From Dichotomocladium elegans (Eukaryota > Mucoromycota > Mucoromycetes > Mucorales > Lichtheimiaceae): DNA of 64,000 bases. Under the pieces are notes generated by a model. The model was not told the origin of the DNA. It was given only the letters and a program-made list of their open reading frames with translations, and ran no database searches. This document shows, one piece after another, positions 21,148 through 35,406 of the stretch; position 1 is the first letter of the stretch; every line of letters starts with the position of its first letter. The translations under genes and the position numbers were made by a program. Where the stretch lies: positions 1,488,001 to 1,552,000 of the forward strand of contig JAIXMN010000006.1 of NCBI GenBank assembly GCA_025716815.1, given 5' to 3'.

Positions 21148-22354
21148 CTAGTCGCGCTCACGGCGGTCCTTTTCTGGGCTTCGCTCACGATCATCTCTGC
21201 GACGCTCTCTTCTGTCACGGTCATATCCTCTGTCTTCTCGGCGAGGGGAATCTTCTCTGTCTTCACGACGACGATCACGACGGTCATAGTCTCTTCCTCT
21301 GTTTGGGTCTATGAAAAGATAAAGTTAAAATACTATCAATAAGAGCATAAGGAAATAAAACACTTACTGAAGTGACGGGTGATAACAACAAAGAAGGTGG
21401 CAGGACGGAACATAGAGAAAAGAAAAAAGCATGAACTTGGTCAGAGGTCTGTAGATCGCATTACCCTTTCATGGGTTCTTCAGTTTGGGCTGGCAGAGAA
21501 AGAAAAGAAGTAGCAGGAAGAAGACAGTGGCTGCCTTCGTCACCTCCTACCACCTTGTTTCTTCCTCTTCATTCAATCTTTAGAGGGGGCACTCCTTGCT
21601 CGTATACCGCGTCGGCAAAGGACAGCAGGTAAGCGGCGCGCGGAGGGACTCCTTTCCCACTATCCAGCAGCAATTTGACCCAAGTACGGATAGATTATAG
21701 ACGGGTACCTTCTGCTGTCACGGCCATAATCCCGTCGAGGTGATCGGTTACGGCGACTGCCACCATAGCGGCCACCATCGCGAGGCTTCTCACGGCAGTC
21801 CTTGGCCCAGTGACCTAGCACAGAACATGTTATTGCTCGAAAAGAAAAGCGGCGAATATGCGCTATTCTTATTACCCTCGCGGCCACAGTTGAAACATTC
21901 GTTCTCGTTGGGGCGCTTTCCGCCGTTCTTAGCCCACTCAACGACAAGATCCTAGTTTGGGGTAAAAAAAAGAGGATTCATGTTAGCCACGCAAGCGTAC
22001 AAAATTATTTCGTCGTTTCTTATCGAAACTTACTTTGCCGTTCACTTCCTTCAAGGCATCTTCAGCATCACGCTTATCCTCAAACTCAACGAAACCAAAA
22101 TCTTCAGTACATAGAGGGAAAATAAAGCAACAAGAGTGAGTGATCAAACCACATGAGCAAGCCATTGATCGATGATTACCTGTTTTTACATCCAGACGAG
22201 TAATCTTGCCATATTTCGTGAAGATGCCTTCAAGCTCACGCTAGAAAGAAGCAAAACAATGGATGAGACTCTTGATCATCTTTGAAAGGAAAGAGGGGGG
22301 AAGAAAGCTTACAGTGCTCATAGATTTTGGAATGCGACCAATGAAAAGCGCCAT
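21148..22354 (-). CDS. SR-type splicing factor: RRM, CCHC zinc knuckle, RS tail
   Basis: Exons 22354-22313, 22240-22180, 22101-22034, 21951-21876 and 21814-21709 are secure: MALFIGRIPKSMSTRELEGI, YGKITRLDVKTGDFGFVEFE (RNP motifs), a zinc knuckle CFNCGREGHWAKDC and Arg-rich SRRNRSPRRDYGRDSRR. A last exon 21308-21148 clearly encodes an RS/RD tail (DPNRGRDYDRRDRRREDRED...) to a stop at 21150-21148. Its junction with exon 5 does not close in frame with the donor at 21709/21708; using a weaker donor (gtgaca) thirteen bases earlier, exon 5 ending at 21722, closes it and gives 166 residues. Alternatively a cassette exon lies in the 400-base last intron. Resembles plant RSZ/SRSF7-type regulators of splice-site choice, in the nucleus. 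Confidence 0.82.
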
Positions 22355-24510
22355 AATGTCAAATCAAAGGATGGGGAGAAGAAGGGAAAGAAAAGGTGTT
22401 GCTGCGCCCTTTGAAGTGTCGTCGTCGAATATAGGTGAAATGGACAGCGGCCAAGCGCTGTGATTGGTTTGGGCCCTTTTGCCTAACATGACCGCACCGC
22501 CCCTCCTCCTTTTTTTTCCCTGGTTTGCAGCTCCCCTTTGAAAAAAAAATTATGAATAACACGCGCGCTAAAACCTTTTTCTTTGCTTATGAGGTTTCTG
22601 TGTGACTTACAGAATGAAAAGATCGCCTAAGACTGCTGGCACATTCGGGAGGCAATCCCCAGCCCGAACGAACACCAATACCCATAAAACACAGAGTTTG
22701 TGCAGGGAGTATGCATGGTCCGCACATGCAGCGAATGCGGTAAGTGGTTGCGGTAAGACGTGCGCCCTTCTATTTACTTTCCACAAAGAAAAAAAATTCT
22801 TTTGAGCAAAACAAAGCACTGTTTCAAAAAAAAATACTGAGATGTTCTTTCCACGCACATACAACATAATCACATCGCCTCACCCCCCCCAAAAAAAAGA
22901 AGACAAGGCTCTCATTCACTAGGAATGTTCACATTTGTATATAAAGTAAAATAATAACCCAAGCTGAGGTTTTCACCAAACAGACCAGTTCAGAATCGAC
23001 ACCGCTTGAAATAATTGTCGGCCCCTTTTCTTAAATACTTAATTAGAATATGCTTCCAGCATGAGCTGCCGTAGCATGGATAGTAGTTGGATCAAGGCAT
23101 CCTTCGGTTCTTTATGTTTCCTAAGAGCTCACTGGGCTCTGTGTTTCCCAAAAAGATGCATGTACACCATTGTATTATTTTTGGTGCAACAGCTACCTTG
23201 ACACGGTGCAACTTAAAACAATCTATGGAGATTGAACGAATGGGCCACCTTGCCGTATGTGCTCCTCGTGGGCTTGCAACAGGCACTCCTAACGTCCATT
23301 TACGCCGTATACCAATATGCCTCATGGACGAAGATCATCTGCATCGTTCCAATGTATTAGGATATTGAGCATATCTACGGCAACAGTCGAACGGACAATT
23401 TTGCGGTAAAAAATCAGTACCTTTCCACATCCCCATATCTCTCTCATTTTATTTGATGGATAGATTGTCACCTCATCGCCCCTTTCCCTCCTTTGTACAT
23501 GATATAATTATGTGCCTCATATGTTGTCCAGCGCATCATCGTTTTTGATAAATATGATAAAGAAGACCTGGGCAGATTGGATTGTCCAAAAAAGATCCAT
23601 TGTCTTAATCGCACCGTAGTACTAAGATCCACGAAAGGATGAAGCAGAATTCAAAATACGTACTATGTCTAACCGCATTTCATGCACTCGTCTAGGCGCA
23701 AAAAATCTCTCCGAGTATCAACAACATCCCATTTCGTGCTACGACATGCCCGTGGCCTCATTTGAATATAGCTATCAGAGGCCGGGTCTTGCATTGTGAC
23801 ATGTCTGCCATGATGACAACACGTGATTTGTAGGTTTGTCTTTTTTTTTTAAGAATAACATTCTTCCCCTAGCAAGCAGTGTCCTCGTTATCCATATTGT
23901 GGTCATCATGACGGACTTGGATTCGGCGTCAAGCGTGTGCATAGTCCAGACATGCATGTGCAGTAATCAGTTCAGGCTCTCTACTCCCACTCATAGCGCT
24001 GTATGTATCTGTTCTGGGATGGGTGATATTGAATCTGTGTATGTTTGAGTCTATGCGAGTTGAGAGAATGAACACGGGTGTACCGGTTGCTTCTCTTTAT
24101 CATTAAAATGGCCTTGAAGATATTGGACACATACCATACTAGAATCACTAAATAAATAAATAAGGGAAGGAGGAGAGAAGTCTGTGGATATACGATCAGC
24201 CGCTTTGGAAAGGTCATCTTGCATAATAAACATCTCATGGTCAGAACAGACGCTTCGATAAGGTGGCGCCTTTTCTATTTTCTGTGCTCTCTTTGCTACT
24301 TCAGAAGTCCCCTTTTTGAATGAGCATCCTCGCCGACCCCCATTTTATCGATTCTATTTTAAATGCATCTCCAAATTTGCTTTGCTCTTTCTTCCCTTTT
24401 CTCATCTCTCTTTGATTCTTACATTGTATTGTAGTCATCAAAAAAGTCCTCATCTCTTCAAAAATAATCATTCAAAGTTATTACATAACTCTTCCTAATC
24501 GTAATCCATC
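22355..24510. other. Two-kilobase divergent intergenic region, no supported gene
   Basis: Lies between the SR-protein start and the kinase start, so both promoters are here. Open frames are short and unlike known families; poly-A/T runs are frequent (22545-22560, 22795-22830, 23836-23850). The region near 24358-24500 just before the kinase is CT-rich, as in many fungal leaders. A frame at about 23090-23368 is open on both strands without recognisable content. No tRNA cloverleaf was found by eye. Confidence 0.5.
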
Positions 24511-27500
24511 ATGGCAACCGTCCTGTCAACCGACGCAGTCCGGGCCGACCAAAGACAGCAGCAACATATCCATATATCCCAGCAATATCATCACCGACAG
24601 TCCATGCCACCACGGAAACATCGGTTCGTTGGCAATTACCTTCTAGGAAAAACCATCGGTCGTGGTGCTTCAGGTAAATACCGATCTTATATTTTCTTTC
24701 CTTTCCTAGGGAGGAATATCCCTATATTTTATATTACCCATGACAGAAGGTGTATGTGTATCTGCGTGCGTGTGTGCCCTTTCTATCACATTCCATTAAT
24801 GTCAATGAGAAAGGAGCGGATCACACTTCTGTTTTTTTCTAACGAGATGGAAATGACAAAGTTGTCAAACTGTTGACATAATCGAATATACAACACTACA
24901 AAAAGCGCAGAGCCCCATTGTTTGAAGCAGACGGACGAACTCTTTATTCATACACACACACACGCACACATGTTCATGCACATCCTTCCCCTCCCTCCCC
25001 CAACCTTTCATCCCCCAGAGTCACAAAACGTGATCTCCTTAATACGACTAATATAGAAAAAAGAATTGAAAAAAATTAACCATTTCTGTGCTTAACTTGC
25101 AGGTCGAGTCAAAATCGGCATCCATCGTTACACGGGCGAGAAGGTTGCCATCAAGATGATCCAGCGTAAAACCCTCGCAGAATCGTCTTCTATGTCACAC
25201 TGCGTCCAGCGGGAGGCTGCGATTCTTCAGCTTGTACATCACCCGAACATTGTCCACCTTGAGCATGTATTTCAAGATCGGCAGACGGTCTATTTTGTTA
25301 TGGAGTACGTTCAGGGAGGCGAGCTGTTTGATATCTTGTCAAGAAAGGGCCGGATGGCAGAACCAGATGCACGCAATTTATTTTCGCAGCTTACGGCCGC
25401 ACTTTCTTGGTGCCATGCGCATCACATATGGTAAAGTGGTGGTTACCCCATTTCCTGGTCAATGATATGCAGTAGCTAACATCGATCAATATCCCAGTCA
25501 CCGGGATCTGAAGCCCGAAAATATCTTGCTGGACAAGAACAAAAAGCATCTTAAAATCGCCGACTTTGGCATCGCAGCGATTCAGCCTCCCGACAGACTC
25601 TTGCGGTCGAGCTGCGGATCTCCACATTATGCCAGCCCCGAAATCATCAAGGTATAGTTAACAAAAGACGACATATAAAGCATGCTTTTATGAAACTACT
25701 TACACACACCGTTGAGTAGGGAATGCCTTACTATGGGCCGGCCACAGACATCTGGTCCTGCGGAGTAATTCTCTATGCCATGCTGACGGGATATTTGCCT
25801 TTTGAGGACACCCATGTAGGTGGACTCATGTCCAAGATCAAGACAGGCAGATATGCTCCGTTGCCAGACTCGGTCTCTCCAGAGGCAAAGGATCTAGTTC
25901 GAAGTATGCTTGTTGTCGATCCTTCCAGGCGTATCTCAGTAAGACCAATATCGCACTCTCTCCTTTGAAGCTCGTAATCCCAATCGAATGGTATCTTTTT
26001 TTTTTCTTTTTATAATGCAGCTCGATGCGGTGCTGGCCCATCCGTGGTTGACAGGCAAATGTTTTCTGGGCACCGATCTCCGATTTCCGGACGCTTTAGC
26101 TTTTTCCAGCTATCGAGACAACGCGCTTAGCCCCTTGCATGATCGAGCTCTTGTCAAGCCCTTGAGCACAGATGCTTTGGACGGGCGGACCTGGGAAACC
26201 TTAAAGGTTATATGGAGGCACTATTCTCAGGAAGAACTGACGGCGGCGTTAGCCAACCACGGGTAAGCATCCCTGCCCATATTGAGAGTGAGATGAACAA
26301 TATTAATCAGACGGGTTTATGGTTTGCTTCAATCAACCTTTTGAAAGGCCGAATGTTCCCAAGCTCACCTGCCATTTGCTGATACAACGTGCATGGCGAG
26401 AGAACCAAGGTAACATTCTCCCTCTCCCATGTATTCCGTAGACTTGGGCGATTCATCTCGGTACACACACTCACAATCAACATCTATATCTCAAAGGTAT
26501 CGCGTCTGCCCATTCTTCGTGTTCGTCAGAGGATGATGATGATTCGATGCCAACAACTCCTCCGCCGGACACGCTTCCCTTCAGCTGTGCAAACATTCGG
26601 CGACAAAGCAACCATACCATCAGCGCTCGTGACGCCGCCATGGACGCTCCGTGCAGCGATTGGACTCCGCCATGTTCACCATTACCTGCATCTAATGTTC
26701 CAAGGCGCATGGAGTCCTTAACATCCAGAAGAGCACCCGCGTCGCAGCAAGCTCAGATACCAAAAATAAAGTGTCTGCCCTCGAACGCAACGGCATCGAC
26801 ATCCATAGAGCGCCGAGCACGCCCATGTGTTCTGACGCCGCAGAAGGGCGCAGATACCATGACAGCCCGATATTCACATGTCCAGGCAACCGCTTCAACT
26901 GCAGAACTCGGACACGATAATGCAATGGAGCAGTTGCAGGCGATGATCGGGCGATCCACAACTCCGCGAAAAGGATGGCTAAACACCCTCTTGGGTATGT
27001 GGAGGACATGTCCTCGATCCTCACCTGAGTTGATGCGGGACGTGACGGGCTCTTCTATTTCCATATTTCGACATGCGAAGCACGAATACGAGGCTGCCGG
27101 AAAACTGCATCAGGTGCTGAAAGAGGTAATTGATTCTATAAAGGATGTTTCCCTTTCTTGTTCTCAATGCAAAATTATATTGATAGTGCTTTGAAGGAGA
27201 ATTAAGCGGACGTGTATATCCTGCAGGAGAGCTCATTTGGACCGGATCGATGAGTCAGTTTTCTACTATTCGTTTGATGCTATACATATATATATATATA
27301 TATATATACTGACACATGATGAACTCCCCAGAATCATCTATCCCTCAGAGTCCAAGGAAGCAAGAATTCCGCTGCAGCATCCATGCTTCAACTGAGGCGG
27401 ATGCCAAATCAGTAGTCGTTCGTTTTTTCCCGGTGAAAAGCAAGTAGACTATAATATATATAGGATGGATCCGGCGCAAAAGCTGTTTTGTGTTTCTAAC

Positions 27501-27627
27501 ACGCCTCGTTATTTTAGAAGATCCGTCATATTCATTGCAGCTGATAGTTAAGCGTATCGTTGCTGCGTGGAACCAGTATGACGCTGAAGCGGACGAAGTC
27601 GCTAAGGCAAATGGATGGTCGAGTTAA
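24511..27627 (+). CDS. NIM1/Gin4-Hsl1-type Ser/Thr protein kinase
   Basis: Ten exons (24511-24673, 25103-25430, 25498-25651, 25720-25938, 26021-26262, 26348-26409, 26497-27125, 27187-27253, 27332-27439, 27518-27627) give 693 residues. The kinase domain follows a Gln/His-rich N-terminus: [21 protein letters not shown] with the ATP lysine, [47 protein letters not shown] and [21 protein letters not shown]. This [12 protein letters not shown]-loop is the hallmark of SNF1-related NIM1/Gin4/Hsl1/BRSK kinases. A long Ser/Thr/Pro-rich middle leads to a C-terminal module ([23 protein letters not shown]) that looks like a KA1 lipid-binding domain. The intron 27440-27517 is GC-AG (gcaagt donor). Family members control septin assembly and mitotic entry at the bud neck. 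Confidence 0.9.
27281..27309. repeat. (TA)n microsatellite in a kinase intron
   Basis: TA dinucleotide run inside the intron 27254-27331 of the NIM1/Gin4-type kinase gene. Confidence 0.9.
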
Positions 27628-28152
27628 CCAATGATAGTAAATCAAATAAAAACATTCAGATGTCTGCAGTAGCGTAATTTGAAGGGAACTATGGTATGTC
27701 CATTTAAACATTCCTCCTTGGATTTTCAGGAGGCACTTATTAATGGTGGGTTTGCTGGTCTACTGCGCTCCTGTGCGAAAATGCACATTGACAGATACAT
27801 ACCGGTACAACTATTTATTACAATGAAGCGGTTTAAATACCAAAGGAGGTAGATAGCTGCAGTTCATGAAGACCTATGGAGCCTCCTGTTTACAGAAAAC
27901 CCTATTTCTTATTGGGCGGTGGTGATGGTGAGGACGCTCGATATAAAGAGAGAGGCGTGTGTGGTTATTGTGACCTCCTTCCTCCAAATTTAGTTGGTGC
28001 TTGGACGTCGTTGGATGAGCGAGAACGTGTGTCCGCGGGCTTGCGCGTGAGGTAGGTGTGTGTGTGTGTGGAAGGACCAAACCTTTTTTTTTTCTTTCAT
28101 TATTATTATTATTTCTTTTCGTCCTCCTTCCCTTTGTTTTTTTGTTGAGTTT
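27628..28152. other. Intergenic spacer
   Basis: No gene is supported. The end (28040-28140) has a (GT)n run and T-rich and ATT-repeat sequence immediately before the coiled-coil gene and is probably its leader or promoter. Confidence 0.5.
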
Positions 28153-29439
28153 ATGTCGACTGAAAGTTCACAAACGTCTTCTCCCTTTTCCACCGACATC
28201 GACACTACAATGACAGACGATGCGTCCATACAAGCCCCTGTCTCACCAACACCCAAGAAAGAGGGAATCAAAAGGCAACAGACGGATGAACACCAGTATA
28301 GACAGAGCAGTAGTAGCATTGTCTCGCGTCATTCAATGTCGGAATTCATGCCCAATGAGAACGCCTACGAAGAAGCTTTAAGGTACCACAAGATATTGAT
28401 CGAGGAAAAGGTCATGCAAAAAGACAAGATCCAGGAGGAGCTTGAACTCGCCCACCAGACGTCTCAAGCATTGGAAGCCCAACTTAAAGCATCGAATGAC
28501 GAAGTGAGTCAGTTAAGCCAGAAGATCCAGCAATTGCAAGAACAGTTAGAAGAGGAGCGGCATAGCCGACAACAGCAGCTCGATGCACAGCGCGGGGAGT
28601 TCCATCAAGCCTACAACGCTTTGGCTGCCGAGCTTGAGAAACGGAAGCAGGAGTACAACCGGATGGAGGCCAATTATTATGCCCATGTTCGGACCATCCG
28701 CGCGACAGATGACGACCTGTCGACGGTCCAGAAAGGGATCGGCCAACTCCTAGGCCAGCTATCGAATATGTGCATGAGTATCCGGTCCAAAGCCGACAGG
28801 AAGGCGGGCACTTCATATATTTTAGAACACTGGCCGGATATGGAGACGATCATCAAGGAGCAGATGTTCAAAGAAGGTGAAGATACATTGGATGTTGGAT
28901 TCATTGGGGCGTTCACGGAGAGGTACTTGGTGGAGGCTGTGCTTGGGCGAATGTTCGCGACCCCCATTCATCCAGGCGTGCGGATCAACGAATCCTTTGA
29001 GCGCGTGGCAGAGTGGTTTGAAAAGCGCAACCCGCAGTGGGCCACGCGTCTGCGGCAGCAGGCCAGTGCGCTTGTGGTAAAGAACCCGCTCGACGACGAG
29101 CAGGCCATTGAAGCAGCGAAACAGGTCATTGTGGACGATATCATGCAGAACCTCAAGCGCATATACCCAGCCATCGATGTTAATATCGAAAAGAAGCTAT
29201 TGGCAATCGTCGAACGCGCAAGCAGGCTCAACCTGGCTATCAAGGGCCAGGAAATCCCTATCGTCATGCAGTCGCCCAAAGAGGGCGAGGCGACATTTGA
29301 CGAATCCATCATGAAGGCTGCCAGCAAGGGCAAATCCGAAGGTATCGTCACGATGGTCATCTCGCCAGGCTTCGTAGCCATCGATCCTTCCGATACAGAA
29401 CATGGTTTCATGGTTCCTGCAAAGGTTCTTTGTTTATAA
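28153..29439 (+). CDS. Coiled-coil protein of unknown function
   Basis: An intronless frame of 428 residues from ATG at 28153. Residues 1-75 are Ser/Thr-rich and probably disordered. About 85-185 form a long coiled coil: EEALRYHKILIEEKVMQKDK, then many Gln/Glu heptads (QLSQKIQQLQEQLEEERHSR). The second half looks folded and alpha-helical: ATDDDLSTVQKGIGQLLGQL, SYILEHWPDMETIIKEQMF, VGFIGAFTERYLVEAVLGRM, ESFERVAEWFEKRNPQWATR, ending with a beta-like stretch KSEGIVTMVISPGFVAIDPS. I do not recognise the family; proteins with this layout are, as far as I recall, common as hypothetical proteins in Mucoromycota. The frame is open upstream to 28060 through hydrophobic T-rich codons, but that part resembles leader sequence, so the inner ATG is preferred. 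Confidence 0.8.
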   Translation: MSTESSQTSSPFSTDIDTTMTDDASIQAPVSPTPKKEGIKRQQTDEHQYRQSSSSIVSRHSMSEFMPNENAYEEALRYHKILIEEKVMQKDKIQEELELAHQTSQALEAQLKASNDEVSQLSQKIQQLQEQLEEERHSRQQQLDAQRGEFHQAYNALAAELEKRKQEYNRMEANYYAHVRTIRATDDDLSTVQKGIGQLLGQLSNMCMSIRSKADRKAGTSYILEHWPDMETIIKEQMFKEGEDTLDVGFIGAFTERYLVEAVLGRMFATPIHPGVRINESFERVAEWFEKRNPQWATRLRQQASALVVKNPLDDEQAIEAAKQVIVDDIMQNLKRIYPAIDVNIEKKLLAIVERASRLNLAIKGQEIPIVMQSPKEGEATFDESIMKAASKGKSEGIVTMVISPGFVAIDPSDTEHGFMVPAKVLCL

Positions 29440-29783
29440 TACTACTCCGTGGCTTTTGTTGCTTCATTTTCGTTTTGGAAAAAAAAACAACTGCCCCCCC
29501 TCTCTCTCTCTGCGTCCACCGCCCTTTTTGTCCCGCTTTCCTCCACTCCATCTCCGATAAAACATCCAACCATGTTGAAACTACGGCCAGCGTTTGGTAT
29601 ACAGTAATCGTTATCGAATGGCTTGAGGATGATCTGCGTAATAGTGACAGGAATGGGAATGTATGATTTGAAGAGGATGAATATACAAAACGATAGTTTA
29701 CAAGATGAGGGTGAAATCAAAAAGTAGATAAAAGGTAGATCTCTATAATGCGTTTGGAGGTGGAGATGGTACTGTGGATACGA

Positions 29784-31766
29784 TCAAAGTCGATAGATGA
29801 AGTTTGGATCTTCACGATCAGTTATGTCCTCGCCTTGACTTTCCACGATACCTCTTGCAAGCCTTTCCTCGTTGGATTTCGCCATCAAGTGACGGGCATA
29901 AAGGAATGCGAGAATACACAGGCCGTCCGCGGCGATATAACCAATCATACCGCCCAGATAGAGCGGCGCTTGACTGTCCACCATCATGAGAGGTCCTGCG
30001 AAGCTCCCAATCTATATACGTACATGACGCAAGAGCCACAAGAGGTGAGCATGTGTGTACGGAGGATGAGAAGGATCCTTCCCTCAGCAACTGTAACGTA
30101 CCGTATAAAAGATGACGTAAGATATGCTGTAAAAGATCTTTTTTGTGTACCCTGACACGTTATTGGCAATGGAGGTGAGGAACATGGTGCAAGATGAAGG
30201 ATATCCCCAGGAGAGGTAGATGCCGATCAGCCTTGCCTTGGGAGTAGGGATGGTGATGAGAAGTATAAGACCGATCATGGAGATGATGAGCATGATCGAG
30301 GCAATGTAGAGCGTATGGCCGTATTTGCGGTTAAGCCAAATGCTTGTGACAAGGAAGACAATGGCAACGACACCCGATGGGACGGACAATAGGATCGAGT
30401 CAACTCCCTGTTACACAGTAGGTGCCCAGTGTTTAATATTGTCTATCTCTGTTGTCCATGCAAGGTTAGCGCACATACCGAAAAGCCAAATCCGGCAGTG
30501 ATAATGCTGCTGAATGTCGTGATCCCACCGTTTTGAAGATTGACGAGAAGCGACGCGATGCTGAAGCAGTAATAGCGTGGCTCTTTGAGTGCCTCAAGGA
30601 TCTGGTAATATTTCAGCTTCTTCGAGACGACGACTGCGTTGTCGCGCAGGCGGTCCTCGACGATGACTTTCTGTTCTTCGGTGAGCCGCAAGAATCGCGA
30701 GCGAGGGTTGTCAATGAGCAGGAAAAAGACAGCTGCGCCAATGGCAATAGTAATGACGCCCAGAATAAGCATCAGCCTTTGATCCCGCGGAAAAGAGAGT
30801 GTGGGTTAATATATAAGCTTCTTCTTTTCTCTTTGTATTTTTTCCTTACCATTTCCATGCTGCATGGCCCCTAACACCGTCCATGGTCTCGCCGATGCCA
30901 TAGCCAATAAACCCTCCAAATCCGAGAGCGACACAGTTGGAGATATACATCATGCCTATTGCAGGAGCAAACCTATATTAGAGGAGACGGGCTATTGCGG
31001 AAATTGGTCGAACCCCCTTCTCCATCTCGCCCTCGCTTACCGATGCGAGGAGCATGCTCGCGTCTGCGATACATGGTGCTGATTACCAAAATACACCCGG
31101 GATACATGCTAGCTTCGAAGAAACCGAGTAAAAACCTCAGTCCGGCGAGTTCTGCAAAAGATTTGGTGCCAAACATGGCGGCCAGAACACCGCCCCAAAT
31201 CATGACAGAAGTTCCGATGAGTTTGGAGACAGGAAAGCGCTGAAGCAGAAACTGATTGGGTATCTATAGCAGATGATTAGTGGAATAAGGAAAATGGGGG
31301 GGGTTTATACCCCTTTGAGAGAGAGGCACTTTTTTTTTTACCTGATAGAGGAGGTAGCCGAGATAAAAGAAAGAACCGAGCCAGCTAAATTGGCTTCCGG
31401 TTGTGCCTGTATCTTCCTTGATGCCAAGGACGCCTGAATAGTTCAGCGTTGCCTTGTCGAGAAACTAATGGTGCGTGTGCCAGCAATGTAAGTCGTTGAT
31501 AATTAGGACCATTGTGCGTGGATTCGCTCGGCACCAAGCGCTCTCTGCCTCTTGTATACCTGTAGAAAGAACAAAAGCGAGACAAATGGCATGACATACA
31601 GAAAATCGAGTTTCCGGACTAGATTTCTCTCTGCTTTGTCGTATTGTAGACATCCTTCTTCTGTTGTATCAGTGCTGGCATCGCCAAACTCTACGTCGGC
31701 TATCTTCTGCTTCGCTTGCACGATATTGCTGATGCCTTGTTTTTCATCCACAGGAGGGACGGTCAT
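29784..31766 (-). CDS. MFS permease, Dal5/Tna1-type anion:cation symporter
   Basis: Seven exons (31766-31560, 31464-31342, 31263-31041, 30955-30850, 30776-30479, 30407-30102, 30011-29784) give 496 residues, the normal length for the allantoate-permease family. Landmarks: LVRKLDFLYVMPFVSLLFFL, FLDKATLNYSGVLGIKED (the D-x-N-x-x-x-A-like TM1 loop), SFFYLGYLLYQIPNQFLLQR, GLRFLLGFFEASMYPGCIL (TM4-5), and MYRRREHAPRIG before TM5-6. Twelve hydrophobic segments can be placed. Dal5 relatives carry allantoate, nicotinate, vitamins or small organic acids with protons across the plasma membrane; the substrate cannot be read from sequence. An ATG at 31820 would add 18 residues but has a poor context. Convergent with the coiled-coil gene. 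Confidence 0.92.
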
Positions 31767-32885
31767 ATTTGGAATGGATGAAAAAGAAGGAAGAAAAATA
31801 TGATCTCTCCAAAACCACATACGCGTTCGCCATGGTTTATAAAGGCGGGCGAGCGGGACAATGTGATCTGCGCCTTTAGATCTTTGGAAAAAGGTTTTCT
31901 GATCTGGGCTGGGCTACGATCGCTCTTTTGAGCGTAAGATTGCGAGCGAATCTTTCTGCAAGGTGCAAGCTGTGTGACCTGACACAGGCCGTGTCACCCC
32001 GTAGATAGCAGAGCAATCATCGATGTCAAACCTCGATCGCTTCGTGTTTTTCAAAGCTGGGAAGTGAGTGGTATTCAAGTTCTTATTCGCACAGTGTGTC
32101 ATGCCCGTATACACCATTTGGAGCCGCCAACGCAATCGGCCCTTTTTTAGGGATTCACCTAACGACTGGTCCTTTGTCCCCAACCTGTGCTTGTGTCATA
32201 CCTCATTCGAAGTATCCAGAGCGGAGTATAGAAAACCACCTCCCCATAGAGATGATCTTTTTTTATTCGCTAATCTCGGTGGATATGGCGCAATAGAATT
32301 CAAAGCGGTCCTTTGAAGGGCTTCATCGGGGGAGTCCATCAACAAATAGGAAACTTCCCCCATGTCGTCAAGTCCAGCTCTTTCTTGTCTCTGCACGGCC
32401 CCGCCCGATTCCAATCATTGCTTGCTTTCTTTCTTTCTCGATTCCTGTGCAAAGGTTCCATCGAGCCGCATGTACCTGCTCTAACATCGCATACCTGTGA
32501 AGAATAGCGACATTACGCTCTGGGACTTGGACAGCCTCAAAATCTTGCCCCACCCATAGAGGGTGGCCTCGCAGCTTGAGGGTTCTTTGGCTGTAAATTG
32601 CGGCGCAGGAAGCGGACTTTTCCCTTCGTTCATGCTGAAGCTCGGCGCTTGCCGATTACGATGTGTGGCTAGTTCAATACGCCTATGCGGAATCTATCTG
32701 CTCTTTCACGGCCATCGGTCGATCTCACACTAAGGCTCCTGGCACGCAGCCGCACACATGCACTAAAGGGGTGACGTTCATGTTACGGATTCCTTCAAAG
32801 TCCGTCCTCCTGCGGCTTTCGCAAATTCATAGTCGGACCCGTCAATTTATCGGTTTCCTTTTCTTTCCTTCTCTCTTGTTTTCTA
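31767..32885. other. Divergent intergenic region
   Basis: About 1.1 kb between the permease and LETM1 starts. No supported gene; open frames on both strands around 32070-32500 have no recognisable content. It should contain both promoters. Confidence 0.5.
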
Positions 32886-35165
<2,280 letters not shown>

Positions 35166-35406
35166 ACGCCACATCCGTGGCTCTCTGCGCAAAATACCAT
35201 ACCACAAAAATGTCTAGAACTCTGTGCAACATGGCGTCGACTAAAAAAAAAAAGAGTAAAAAATAGGTACTGAGCCCGTTACAAAGACCACCCAGCTACC
35301 CACTTTTTTTGTGAAGCACACCCTTCCTTCCTCCCACCCCTTGCCATTCCTTTACAATTATAGCGCCTTTTATACAAGCAACTGGTTTGCTTGACGCTAC
35401 ATTACC

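Noticed and set aside
21137..21287. Minus-strand frame starting MTVVIVVVKTEKIPLAEK within the SR gene
   Set aside because: It is the out-of-frame reading of the RS-tail exon; the Arg/Asp-rich frame is the biologically expected one.
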